From Sedimentitalea todarodis (GTDB lineage: Bacteria; Pseudomonadota; Alphaproteobacteria; Rhodobacterales; Rhodobacteraceae), in contig NZ_JASMWN010000017.1 of NCBI RefSeq assembly GCF_032595355.1, forward strand, positions 1 through 64,000: a DNA stretch of 64,000 nt, in the 5' to 3' direction. A program made the position numbers and the translations under genes. The notes below the pieces were generated by a model, which was not told where the DNA came from, made no database searches, and saw nothing but the letters and a program-made list of their open reading frames with translations. The stretch's first letter is position 1, and the number at the start of each line of letters is the position of its first letter. Positions 53,654 to 61,795 of this stretch are shown piece by piece.

Positions 53654-54409
53654 TTGCTGGAGTTGAGCATCGGTTTTTTTGCGCTTGCGGCACCGGCGGT
53701 TCTGTTCGCGGGCATCTCCAAGGGTGGGTTCGGCTCGGGCGCGGCCTTTGCATCGGCTTCGATTCTCGCCCTGATCCTTGAACCGGGCCAGGCACTTGCC
53801 ATCATGTTGCCATTGCTGATGCTGATCGATCTGACCGCACTCAAGTCGTATTGGGGAAAGTGGAACTGGTCCGATGCGCGGGTTCTGATCCTCGGCGGAT
53901 TGCCCGGTGTCGCGCTCGGCGCGTTGCTGTTCAGGAGTGCGGATGCCGACGTACTGCGGTTCTTGATCGGCGCGATTTCAATCGGCTTTGTGGTTTGGCG
54001 ATTTGCACGGCGCAACGGTCTGATCCGCGTCTCCAGCCGCAAGGCGTCAACGCCCTTGGGGTTGTTTGCCGGCTTGGTCACCGGATTTACCAGCTTTGTG
54101 AGCCATGCAGGCGGTCCGCCCGCCGCCGTCTATCTATTGTCGCAAGGGCTGACCAAGCACCAGTATCAGGCCACCAACGTGCTGCTCTTCTGGGTCATCA
54201 ATATTGCCAAGTTTGTGCCCTATGCGTTTCTTGGCATGTTCACCGCACAGACGGCGTTCGCCGATCTTCTGCTTGCGCCCTTTGCCATACTTGGCGCCTG
54301 GCTAGGGGTGCGGGCGCATCGGATTGTCTCCGACACCGTGTTCTTCGGGATAACCTATGTTCTGCTTGCGATTACCGGCAGCAGGCTGATCTGGGATGCG
54401 CTGACCTGA
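53654..54409 (+). CDS. TauE/SafE-family sulfite/organo-anion exporter
   Basis: 251-residue membrane protein with about eight hydrophobic helices and the two half-repeats of the TauE/SafE family (ISKGGFGSGAAFASA near the start, GFTSFVSHAGGPPAAVYLLSQG in the middle). These proteins export sulfite, sulfoacetate or similar anions, but the substrate here is unknown. The start is a TTG at 53654 preceded by GGGGCAG; no ATG exists in frame before the first helix. Confidence 0.87.
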   Translation: MLELSIGFFALAAPAVLFAGISKGGFGSGAAFASASILALILEPGQALAIMLPLLMLIDLTALKSYWGKWNWSDARVLILGGLPGVALGALLFRSADADVLRFLIGAISIGFVVWRFARRNGLIRVSSRKASTPLGLFAGLVTGFTSFVSHAGGPPAAVYLLSQGLTKHQYQATNVLLFWVINIAKFVPYAFLGMFTAQTAFADLLLAPFAILGAWLGVRAHRIVSDTVFFGITYVLLAITGSRLIWDALT

Positions 54410-54415
54410 TCGCAC

Positions 54416-54733
54416 TCAGGCGTCGTTGCCCTCGGGCGGCAACACTTCGGCGAGTTCTTCGAACGACTGACCGGATGCCACGAGGCAGGTCATGCCATTG
54501 GGCATCGTCACTGTGATCGTCCAGCTTCCGGTATCGTCAGACGCAAATGTCTCGACCACGGCCCCCTGCGATCCCAGGCCGATACTCTGACGCGTTTCGC
54601 CATAATTGCTTGCCAGGCGTTCGACCACGGCGTCACGCGGCGCGCAATTGCGGGCTTGCTGAGCGGCGACATCCTGTGCCGCCAATACCATCAGGCCCAA
54701 CCCGATGGTCATGTTCAACGCTGCCTTCATCAT
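54416..54733 (-). CDS. Small secreted hypothetical protein
   Basis: 105 residues: signal peptide ALNMTIGLGLMVLAAQDVAAQ, then a short mature domain with two Cys (RNCAPRDAVVERLASNYGE, NGMTCLVASGQSFEEL) that probably form a disulfide. The segment VVERLASNYGETRQSIGL recurs in small secreted proteins of this group, of unknown function. The ATG at 54733 follows AAAGGTAG; the frame continues far upstream antisense to the lyase gene but that part is not real. Converges with the TauE gene, 6 bp away. Confidence 0.75.
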   Translation of the reverse strand: MMKAALNMTIGLGLMVLAAQDVAAQQARNCAPRDAVVERLASNYGETRQSIGLGSQGAVVETFASDDTGSWTITVTMPNGMTCLVASGQSFEELAEVLPPEGNDA

Positions 54734-54967
54734 GGGTCTACCTTTCTGTTTCGATGCACCCGAGGCTGATCCGGGCCGGTTCAGACAGCGGCTTGCTGCC
54801 ATGACCAATCCTGCCTTCTTGAGTGCTGAAAAGTGGTTAACTCTGCGTGCGGGGCCCGATTGGTACGCATGGACAAAGACAAATTGCTGCATCGCGGCGA
54901 TTTCAGCTTGAATTTTCCAACCAAAAATGCCCCTTTCCGCGCAACATTGTGACCTGTGGAGAGACTC

Positions 54968-55825
54968 ATGCCATCCAGCGCGCGCCCCTACCGTTCCGTT
55001 TTGTACATCCCTGCATCCAAGTCGCGGGCGCTGGAAAAGGCAAAGACGCTTCCGGTCGACGCGATCATCTTCGATCTTGAGGACGCGGTGACACCTGCGG
55101 AAAAGGCGAATGCGCGGACCCTTCTCGCGGATGCGCTCGCCGTCGGGGGTTTTGGAAACCGGGTCCGTCTGGTCAGGATCAACGGGCTGGACACCGAATG
55201 GGGGCGTGACGATGCGATTGCCGCGCGCGACATGGAATGCGACGCCATCCTGTTGCCCAAGGTCGGCAGTCCGGACGATGTTGATGCGCTTGCCGCGATC
55301 ACCGGCGACAGTCGCGTCTGGGCGATGATGGAGACACCGCAGGGCATGTTGAACGCCCATGCGATTGCCGCTCATCCGCTTGTAGAGGGCTTCGTTCTCG
55401 GCACCAATGATCTGGCCAAGGACCTGAACACCCGCTTCCGCGCCGACCGTGAACCCTTGATCACGGGCTTGGGCCTGTGCCTGCTGGCCGCCAAGGCCGA
55501 GGGTGTGATCGTGATCGACGGCGTCTACAACGCCTTCAAGGATGATGCCGGGCTGGAAATTGAATGCAATCAGGGACGCGACATGGGCTTTGACGGCAAA
55601 TCCCTGATCCATCCAGCACAGGTCGAGATCACCAATCGCGCCTTTGCGCCCTCACCGGACGAGATCGAGCTCGCCCGCCGGCAGATCGCAGCATTTGAGG
55701 AAACCGAGGCCAGCGGACAGGGGGTTGCGGTGGTCGATGGCCGCATCGTAGAAAATCTGCACGTTGCCACCGCCCGTGAATTGCTGGCAAAAGCAGAGAT
55801 GATAGTGGCTTTGCAAGCGGGGTAG
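54968..55825 (+). CDS. mcl2: CitE-like lyase: (3S)-malyl-CoA thioesterase / malyl-CoA lyase type
   Basis: 285-residue HpcH/HpaI-CitE family enzyme with the Mg-binding Asp/Glu motif IFDLEDAVTPAEK near the start, MMETPQGMLNA in the middle and GFDGKSLIHPAQV at the active-site loop. Length and neighbourhood (next to mesaconyl-CoA hydratase, mdh, suc and sdh genes) match the Rhodobacter sphaeroides Mcl2 malyl-CoA thioesterase of the ethylmalonyl-CoA pathway; a malyl-CoA lyase role is the alternative. ATG at 54968 with GGAGAG. Followed 6 bp later by nnrU. Confidence 0.85.
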   Translation: MPSSARPYRSVLYIPASKSRALEKAKTLPVDAIIFDLEDAVTPAEKANARTLLADALAVGGFGNRVRLVRINGLDTEWGRDDAIAARDMECDAILLPKVGSPDDVDALAAITGDSRVWAMMETPQGMLNAHAIAAHPLVEGFVLGTNDLAKDLNTRFRADREPLITGLGLCLLAAKAEGVIVIDGVYNAFKDDAGLEIECNQGRDMGFDGKSLIHPAQVEITNRAFAPSPDEIELARRQIAAFEETEASGQGVAVVDGRIVENLHVATARELLAKAEMIVALQAG

Positions 55826-55831
55826 TCCGAT

Positions 55832-56386
55832 ATGGGCTGGGTACTTCTAATTCTGGGTGTGGCACTGTGGTGGGCCGCACATCTGTTCAAACGTGTGCTG
55901 CCGGAACAGCGGGCGGCCATGGGCAATGGCGGCCGAGGTGCGGTCGCTTTGGTGCTCGTGGCGTCGATTGTGTTCATGGTTCTGGGCTTTCGCGCGACGC
56001 CTTATGTCGCGGTCTGGGCGCCGCCGACCTTCATGATCCACATCAATAACCTGCTGGTGCTGATTGCGATCTGGATGATGAGCCCCGCGGGCCGGAAGGG
56101 TGTTGTTCTGAACAAGGTCCGGCACCCGATGCTGGGCGGGTTCAAGGCCTGGACCTTTGCGCATCTTCTGGTCAATGGGGACCTGGCGTCAATTGTCATG
56201 TTCGGCGGTCTTCTGGCCTGGGCGGTCTGCGAAGTCATTGTGATCAACAAGGCAGAGCCCGACTGGACGCCGGGTGCGCCGGGAACACTGGCCAAGGATG
56301 CGATGTTCCTTGCGGCATCGGTCGTGTTGCTTGGTGTCATTGGCATGATTCACGGCTGGCTCGGCTACTGGCCGTTCCCTCAATAA
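55832..56386 (+). CDS. nnrU: NnrU family membrane protein
   Basis: 184-residue integral membrane protein of the NnrU family, first noted beside nitric-oxide reductase genes in Rhodobacter but widely found without denitrification. Five to six hydrophobic segments; family landmarks include WWAAHLFKR, MIHINNLLVLIAIW, VRHPMLGGFKAWTFAHLLVNGDLAS and HGWLGYWPFP. It is encoded between the lyase and the DUF1737 gene with gaps of 6 and 11 bp, hence in the ethylmalonyl-CoA operon. Confidence 0.9.
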   Translation: MGWVLLILGVALWWAAHLFKRVLPEQRAAMGNGGRGAVALVLVASIVFMVLGFRATPYVAVWAPPTFMIHINNLLVLIAIWMMSPAGRKGVVLNKVRHPMLGGFKAWTFAHLLVNGDLASIVMFGGLLAWAVCEVIVINKAEPDWTPGAPGTLAKDAMFLAASVVLLGVIGMIHGWLGYWPFPQ

Positions 56387-56397
56387 GGTCTCAGGGC

Positions 56398-56604
56398 ATG
56401 AGCACGATTTACCGGTTCCTCTCGGAAGAGGACACATCCGCCTTTTGTCACAAGGTCAGCGCGGCGCTGGCAAAGGGTTGGTCGCTATATGGATCACCCA
56501 CGCAGACGTTTGATGCCGCAAGCGGCACCATGCGTTGTGGTCAGGCGGTGATCAAAGAGATCGGCGCGGACTATTCCCCCGACATGAAACTGGGAGAACA
56601 GTAA
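56398..56604 (+). CDS. DUF1737 family protein
   Basis: 68-residue soluble protein with the DUF1737 pattern YRFLSEEDTSAFCHKVSAALAKGWSLYGSPTQTFD, a small alpha/beta fold of unknown function. It is directly abutted to the mesaconyl-CoA hydratase start (no intergenic base), which indicates tight co-expression with the ethylmalonyl-CoA pathway enzymes. Confidence 0.88.
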   Translation: MSTIYRFLSEEDTSAFCHKVSAALAKGWSLYGSPTQTFDAASGTMRCGQAVIKEIGADYSPDMKLGEQ

Positions 56605-57639
56605 ATGGCGACCAAGACCAATTCGGGCAGGTTCTTTGAGGATTACGCCGTTGGCGATGTGCTGAACCATCCCGTGCCGCGCACGGTCAAGATGGGCGAG
56701 CGGGCACTGTACCACATGCTGTATCCGGCGCGCCATGCGCTGCATTCGTCGGACCAGTTCGCACAGAGCTGCGGTCTGCCGTTCAGCCCGCTGGACGATC
56801 TGGTGGCGTTTCACGTGGTGTTTGGCAAGACCGTGCCGGATGTGTCGCTGAACGCGGTGGCCAACCTTGGTTACGCCGAGGGCCGGTGGCTGCGCTCGGT
56901 CTGGCCGGGTGACACCCTGCGATCCGTCTCAGAGGTCATCGGGGTCAAGCAAAACAGCAATGGCAAGACCGGGGTGGTCTATGTGCGCACCACGGGTATG
57001 AACCAGCACGACGAGAATGTGCTGGAATATGTCCGCTGGGTGATGGTGCGCAAACGCGATGCCGACGCGCCCGCACCTGATCCGGTGGTGCCGGACCTGG
57101 CCAAGGTGGTCGCGCCGACGGATCTGGTCGTTCCGGACGGTCTGGATTTCACCAATTACGATTTTGCGCTCGCCGGAGAGCCGCACCGCTGGGGCGATTA
57201 CGAGATCGGCGAACAGATCGACCACGTCGATGGTGTGACCATCGAAGAGGCCGAACACATGATGGCAACGCGGCTTTGGCAGAATACCGCCAAGGTACAT
57301 TTTGACATCAACGCCCGTCCCGATGGCAGCCGGCTGATCTATGGTGGCCACGTGATCTCGATGGCGCGTGCCCTTTCGTTCAATGGGCTGGCCAACGCCC
57401 AAATGATCGTCGGGCTGAATGCGGGGGCCCACGCCAACCCGTGCCTGTCCGGTGATACGGTCTATGCCTGGTCCGAAGTTCTCGACAAGGCCGAGACGGC
57501 GGCGCCCGGTGTCGGTGCACTCCGCCTGCGTCTTGTCGCCACAAAGGGTCACACGCCGTCCGATCTGCGCGACGAGGACGGCAGGTACCGCTCCGAGGTG
57601 CTGCTTGATCTTGATTACTGGGCGCTGATCCCGGTCTGA
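56605..57639 (+). CDS. mch: Mesaconyl-CoA hydratase (2-methylfumaryl-CoA hydratase)
   Basis: 344-residue double-MaoC (hot-dog) enzyme of the ethylmalonyl-CoA pathway, hydrating mesaconyl-C1-CoA to beta-methylmalyl-CoA, which a malyl-CoA lyase then splits to glyoxylate and propionyl-CoA. Two hot-dog halves are visible (residues about 10-150, ARHALHSSDQFAQSCGL; residues about 190-340, YEIGEQIDHVDGVTIEEAEHM). Both sequence and operon position, with a malyl-CoA lyase/thioesterase gene, agree with Mch of Rhodobacter. GGGAGA before the ATG. Confidence 0.9.
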   Translation: MATKTNSGRFFEDYAVGDVLNHPVPRTVKMGERALYHMLYPARHALHSSDQFAQSCGLPFSPLDDLVAFHVVFGKTVPDVSLNAVANLGYAEGRWLRSVWPGDTLRSVSEVIGVKQNSNGKTGVVYVRTTGMNQHDENVLEYVRWVMVRKRDADAPAPDPVVPDLAKVVAPTDLVVPDGLDFTNYDFALAGEPHRWGDYEIGEQIDHVDGVTIEEAEHMMATRLWQNTAKVHFDINARPDGSRLIYGGHVISMARALSFNGLANAQMIVGLNAGAHANPCLSGDTVYAWSEVLDKAETAAPGVGALRLRLVATKGHTPSDLRDEDGRYRSEVLLDLDYWALIPV

Positions 57640-57754
57640 TCGGTACGCAGGTCGCACACATCCCCTCACTTTGGCGTAGGGTCGGCGCAAGCGGGCGGAA
57701 ATCTGTTATGCTGGGAACATTGGCTGACAGATTCAGGATCGAAGGGATTTGCCC

Positions 57755-58201
57755 GTGGCGGAACGACACAAGGAACTCGATTATCTGCCTGACAATTCCG
57801 AAGTCATAGCCTCGTCCGGCGCGCCGATGGCTCATTGGCTGTTGCGATTTGCCCTGTCGGCGACGTTCTTGTTTCACGGGCTGGGCAAACTGGGCGATAT
57901 CTCCGCATCGGCGGAGAGTTTCGGCCTGTCCACTTCTGTCCTGGCTGCTGCGACACTCGTCGAGCTTGCCGCACCCGCTGCGCTGATCGTGGGCGGCAGC
58001 ATGTCAAACCAATGGGGAGACATACTGACCCGACTGGGGGGCCTCTTTGCTATTGTCGTGCTGATCGGGGCAATCTCGGTTGCCCATTGGGGGCAGTGGA
58101 GCTTTGCGCCAACTGAATCGCACCCGTTGGGTGGAATGGAGTTTCAGGTAACGCTGGTCGCGATCAGCCTGTTCTTCATGCTGCGCGGGAACAGCGCATA
58201 G
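57755..58201 (+). CDS. DoxX-family membrane protein
   Basis: 148-residue protein with a soluble N-terminal extension of about 28 residues and four transmembrane helices of the DoxX fold: RFALSATFLFHGLGKLGD is the signature, followed by ATLVELAAPAALIVGG and FAIVVLIGAISVAHWG. DoxX proteins are membrane partners of thiosulfate:quinone oxidoreductase or oxidative-stress systems, but most are uncharacterised. The GTG at 57755 with GAAGGGAT at proper spacing is preferred to a TTG six bases earlier. Confidence 0.82.
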   Translation: MAERHKELDYLPDNSEVIASSGAPMAHWLLRFALSATFLFHGLGKLGDISASAESFGLSTSVLAAATLVELAAPAALIVGGSMSNQWGDILTRLGGLFAIVVLIGAISVAHWGQWSFAPTESHPLGGMEFQVTLVAISLFFMLRGNSA

Positions 58202-58278
58202 CGAACCGTATGCGCCGGAGCGGCAGGCGGGCCTTTGCCGGATATGCGCGCCCATCAAAATGTCGTACGATCTGCCCG

Positions 58279-58965
58279 ATGTGGCGCATGTTCCATTTAT
58301 CTCTGATTATCGTCGTGCTTGCCGCCGGGCGGGCACTCTCCTGCGATCTGGCGTTGGTCCTGGCCGTAGACGTGTCCGGATCCGTCGATGATGAGGAGTA
58401 TCGCCTTCAGATGGATGGGCTTGCCCATGCGCTCCGCGATGGCGTCATCTCCGAAGCTCTCGTTCGTGGGCAGGCGCAGGTGATGCTTGTACAATGGACA
58501 GGATCGAGCCGGCAACAGATCACCATACCCTGGACAGGGGTGAGCAGTTTTGACGCACTGGATTCACTGGCGGATCGGGTTGCAGGCGATCCACGCATCT
58601 GGCGCAATTACTCGACTGCGATCGGTGACGCGCTGGAATTCGTGCTTCCCGCTTTCGCTCAGGTTCAACATTGCAAGCGGCACCTGATCGACGTCTCCGG
58701 TGACGGGCAGTCAAACGAGGGCAGGCCACCCACTGACATGCATGAAAGGCTGAGGCGGGCCGGGATTACCGTCAATGCCATCGCGATCGAGGCGTCGGAG
58801 CCGGACCTGACAGCATATTTCTACGAAAATGTCATCGTCGGGGAAGGCGCATTTGTGATCACGGCGTCCAGCTTTGACGACTATCCTGACCGAATCCGCA
58901 AGAAGCTGTTGCGCGAAGTCACCAGACAGTCGGCTCGGAGCGGGCTGAACCCCGCCGTTCGATAG
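58279..58965 (+). CDS. Secreted DUF1194 (von Willebrand A-like) protein
   Basis: 228-residue exported protein: signal peptide (FHLSLIIVVLAAGRALS), then a vWA-like domain of the DUF1194 family with a MIDAS-type metal site DVSGS (ALVLAVDVSGSVDDEEY) and downstream HLIDVSGDGQSNEG. Function unknown; the fold suggests metal-dependent binding of an extracellular partner. Start codons at 58279 or 58288 are both possible. It precedes the sdh operon by 211 bp and has the same orientation. Confidence 0.83.
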   Translation: MWRMFHLSLIIVVLAAGRALSCDLALVLAVDVSGSVDDEEYRLQMDGLAHALRDGVISEALVRGQAQVMLVQWTGSSRQQITIPWTGVSSFDALDSLADRVAGDPRIWRNYSTAIGDALEFVLPAFAQVQHCKRHLIDVSGDGQSNEGRPPTDMHERLRRAGITVNAIAIEASEPDLTAYFYENVIVGEGAFVITASSFDDYPDRIRKKLLREVTRQSARSGLNPAVR

Positions 58966-59029
58966 CTCAGCCGGCAGGGGCGATTCATTTGTGTGGCAAC
59001 AATCAATGACCTGCAAATGACGGTTGTAT

Positions 59030-59060
59030 TGTGATCACAGCTTGATCGACTGTGATCACA
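59030..59060. promoter_or_regulatory. Tandem TGTGATCACA operator upstream of sdhC
   Basis: Two perfect TGTGATCACA palindromes at 59030-59039 and 59051-59060 are separated by 11 bp (centre-to-centre 21 bp); the spacer itself holds TTGATCGA. They lie 117-147 bp before the sdhC start, nearly the same place as the identical pair before sucC (110-140 bp). Confidence 0.8.
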
Positions 59061-59176
59061 AGTTAGCGTTAAACCGGAAAACCGCGCCAATACACCGCGC
59101 CTAAATTTGCGACGCACGGGTGACAGCGGGCGAAAAAAGTTTAAAAACAGGCAAAAGCATCTGCAAAGGACCCGCC

Positions 59177-59566
59177 ATGGCTGACGTCAATCGGGGCAAT
59201 CGCCCGCTCTCACCGTTCATGATCGGGCAGTATTATCGCCCTCAGATGACTTCGATTTCATCCATCTTGGTGCGTATCACCGGGATCGCCTCACTTGGTA
59301 CCGCGTTTCTCATCGTGCTCTGGCTCTTATCCGCCGCGTCATCGGAGAGCGCGTTCGCCGTCGTCGATGGCCTGTTGCGAAGCTTTGTCGGCGATGTTCT
59401 CATGCTGCTCGCGACCTGGGCAATATGGTATCATGTGCTTGGGCGACTGCGTCATGTCATCTGGGATTTTGGATATCTGCTTGAGGTCAGCGTCTCGGAA
59501 CGAATGGGGCTTGGCATGTTCATCGGGGCAACCGTGCTGACACTTGTTACGGCAATCTTGGTGTAA
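59177..59566 (+). CDS. sdhC: Succinate dehydrogenase cytochrome b556 subunit
   Basis: 129-residue membrane anchor of complex II. The N-terminus RGNRPLSPFMIGQYYRPQMTSISSILVRITG is the SdhC signature (Ser/Arg at the quinone site), followed by three transmembrane helices; the heme b ligand His is in WYHVLGRLRHVIWDFG. ATG at 59177 with AAAGGA upstream. First gene of sdhCDA, with a tandem-operator region before it. Confidence 0.96.
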   Translation: MADVNRGNRPLSPFMIGQYYRPQMTSISSILVRITGIASLGTAFLIVLWLLSAASSESAFAVVDGLLRSFVGDVLMLLATWAIWYHVLGRLRHVIWDFGYLLEVSVSERMGLGMFIGATVLTLVTAILV

Positions 59567-59577
59567 GGAGGATGGCT

Positions 59578-59949
59578 ATGAGATATCTAACCGACCGCAA
59601 GCGTGCCCAGGGTCTTGGTTCCTCCAGGCATGGGACAGACCATCACTGGCAGATGTTGGTCAGTTCCATCCTGCTATGTGTTCTTGTTCCGCTCTTCGTT
59701 TTTACGTTCGGCATCGGTCTGGGCGGCACCTATGAAGAAGTGATCGCCTATTTCGGCCGGCCTTTCCCGGCCATCCTGACCGCGCTGACGCTGATCGTCG
59801 GCATCAACCACATCAAGTGCGAGACCCAGGAAGCGATCGAGGACTACATGGGCGGTACTTCAAGCAAACTGGCCTATGTCGCTGTGGGTGCATTCTCATA
59901 CACACTGATCGCAGCGGGTCTCTTCGCTCTCGTCAAAATCGCTCTCTAA
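59578..59949 (+). CDS. sdhD: Succinate dehydrogenase membrane anchor subunit
   Basis: 123-residue second anchor of complex II with three transmembrane helices; the heme/quinone segment reads GINHIKCETQEAIEDYM (His ligand and the Asp-Tyr quinone pair). I prefer ATG 59578, six bases after the end of AAGGAGG, to the in-frame ATG at 59572 that lies against it. It follows sdhC by 11 bp. Confidence 0.95.
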   Translation: MRYLTDRKRAQGLGSSRHGTDHHWQMLVSSILLCVLVPLFVFTFGIGLGGTYEEVIAYFGRPFPAILTALTLIVGINHIKCETQEAIEDYMGGTSSKLAYVAVGAFSYTLIAAGLFALVKIAL

Positions 59950-59971
59950 GGCGCGCCAAGGAAAAACGAAA

Positions 59972-61780
59972 ATGACTGCAACATACGAATACGAGACGCA
60001 TGAATATGACGTCGTGGTCGTCGGAGCAGGGGGCGCGGGCCTTCGCGCGACTCTGGGCATGGCAGAGCAGGGACTGCGCACCGCCTGTGTGACCAAGGTC
60101 TTTCCGACCCGCTCGCACACGGTTGCCGCTCAGGGTGGCATTGCCGCGTCGCTGTCCAACATGGGCCCCGACAACTGGCAGTGGCATATGTATGACACGG
60201 TCAAGGGCTCTGACTGGCTGGGCGACACAGACGCGATGGAGTACCTCGCGCGCGAAGCCCCAAAGGCGGTTTATGAACTGGAGCACTACGGCGTTCCGTT
60301 CAGCCGGACCGAAGAGGGCAAGATCTATCAACGCCCCTTTGGCGGTCACACCACCGAGTTCGGAGAAGGTCCGGCGGTGCAGCGTACCTGTGCTGCGGCC
60401 GACCGGACCGGGCACGCGATCCTGCACACGCTCTATGGTCAGAGCCTGAAGAACAATGCCGAGTTCTACGTCGAATATTTCGCAATCGACCTGATCATGT
60501 CCGAGGATGGCGTGTGTCAGGGTGTGGTTTGCTGGAAACTGGATGACGGCACCATGCATGTGTTCAGCGCCAAGACAGTGGTGCTGGCAACCGGTGGCTA
60601 CGGGCGTGCTTATTTCTCGGCGACATCCGCTCATACTTGCACCGGCGACGGTGGCGGCATGGTGGCGCGCGCCGGATTGCCAATGCAGGACATGGAATTT
60701 GTCCAGTTCCACCCGACCGGCATCTATGGCTCCGGCTGTCTGATTACCGAAGGGGCGCGGGGCGAAGGCGGATACCTGACCAACTCGGAAGGTGAGCGGT
60801 TCATGGAGCGCTATGCGCCACAGTACAAGGATCTCGCACCGCGTGACTATGTCAGCCGATCGATGACGATGGAAATCCGCGAGGGTCGGGGTGTCGGCGA
60901 AGAGGGCGACCATATTCACCTGAACCTGTCGCATCTGCCGCCAGAGGCGCTGCACGAACGTCTCCCGGGTATTTCGGAAAGCGCCAAGATTTTTGCAGGC
61001 GTCGATGTGACCAAGGAGCCGATTCCCGTGATCCCGACCGTGCACTACAATATGGGTGGTATCCCGACGAACTATTGGGGCGAGGTGCTGAACCCGACGG
61101 CGGAAGATCAGCACGCGATCGTTCCCGGGCTGATGGCCGTGGGCGAAGCGGGCTGTGCCTCGGTCCATGGCGCCAACCGGTTGGGGTCGAACTCGCTAAT
61201 CGACCTCGTGGTGTTTGGTCGCGCCGCCGCGATCCGAGCCGGCAAGGTGGTGGATCCGTCCAAGGCCAATGCCAAGCCAAATCAGGCGTCTGTCGATGCG
61301 GCATTCGACCGGTTCGATACCCTGCGCAACGCGCAGGGTGCGGTGCCGACCGCCGATCTGCGCCTTGAGATGCAGAAATGCATGCAGGCCGATGCGGCGG
61401 TCTTCCGGACCTCAAAGACGCTGGCGGAAGGCGTCAAGAAGATGGACGAGATTGCCGCCAAGATGTCCGACATCAAGGTGACAGACCGCAGCCTCGTCTG
61501 GAACAGCGACCTGATGGAGACGCTGGAACTGACCAATCTGATGCCAAACGCCTTAGCCACGATCACCGGAGCCGAGGCGCGTCACGAGAGCCGGGGTGCC
61601 CATGCACACGAAGATTTCCCGGATCGCAATGACGACGACTGGCGGGTCCATACGATCAGCCGGGTGAACGAGCGCGATGTGGAACTGTCTTATCGACCGG
61701 TCGTTGTCGATCCGCTTTCGACCGAAGCCGAAGGCGGTATCAGCCTCAAGAAGATCGCACCCAAGGCCCGGACGTTCTAG
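59972..61780 (+). CDS. sdhA: Succinate dehydrogenase flavoprotein subunit
   Basis: 602-residue catalytic subunit that oxidises succinate to fumarate. FAD motif VVVVGAGGAGLRATLGMAEQG; the His that binds FAD covalently is in TRSHTVAAQGGIAASLS; the active-site region contains THYNMGGIP-type VHYNMGGIPTNY and HGANRLGSNSLIDL, and REGRGVGEEGDH holds the catalytic Arg. Length is typical. AAGGA lies before the ATG. sdhB does not follow directly; two unrelated genes intervene. Confidence 0.97.
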   Translation: MTATYEYETHEYDVVVVGAGGAGLRATLGMAEQGLRTACVTKVFPTRSHTVAAQGGIAASLSNMGPDNWQWHMYDTVKGSDWLGDTDAMEYLAREAPKAVYELEHYGVPFSRTEEGKIYQRPFGGHTTEFGEGPAVQRTCAAADRTGHAILHTLYGQSLKNNAEFYVEYFAIDLIMSEDGVCQGVVCWKLDDGTMHVFSAKTVVLATGGYGRAYFSATSAHTCTGDGGGMVARAGLPMQDMEFVQFHPTGIYGSGCLITEGARGEGGYLTNSEGERFMERYAPQYKDLAPRDYVSRSMTMEIREGRGVGEEGDHIHLNLSHLPPEALHERLPGISESAKIFAGVDVTKEPIPVIPTVHYNMGGIPTNYWGEVLNPTAEDQHAIVPGLMAVGEAGCASVHGANRLGSNSLIDLVVFGRAAAIRAGKVVDPSKANAKPNQASVDAAFDRFDTLRNAQGAVPTADLRLEMQKCMQADAAVFRTSKTLAEGVKKMDEIAAKMSDIKVTDRSLVWNSDLMETLELTNLMPNALATITGAEARHESRGAHAHEDFPDRNDDDWRVHTISRVNERDVELSYRPVVVDPLSTEAEGGISLKKIAPKARTF

Positions 61781-61795
61781 GGCGGGCGAGGGACA

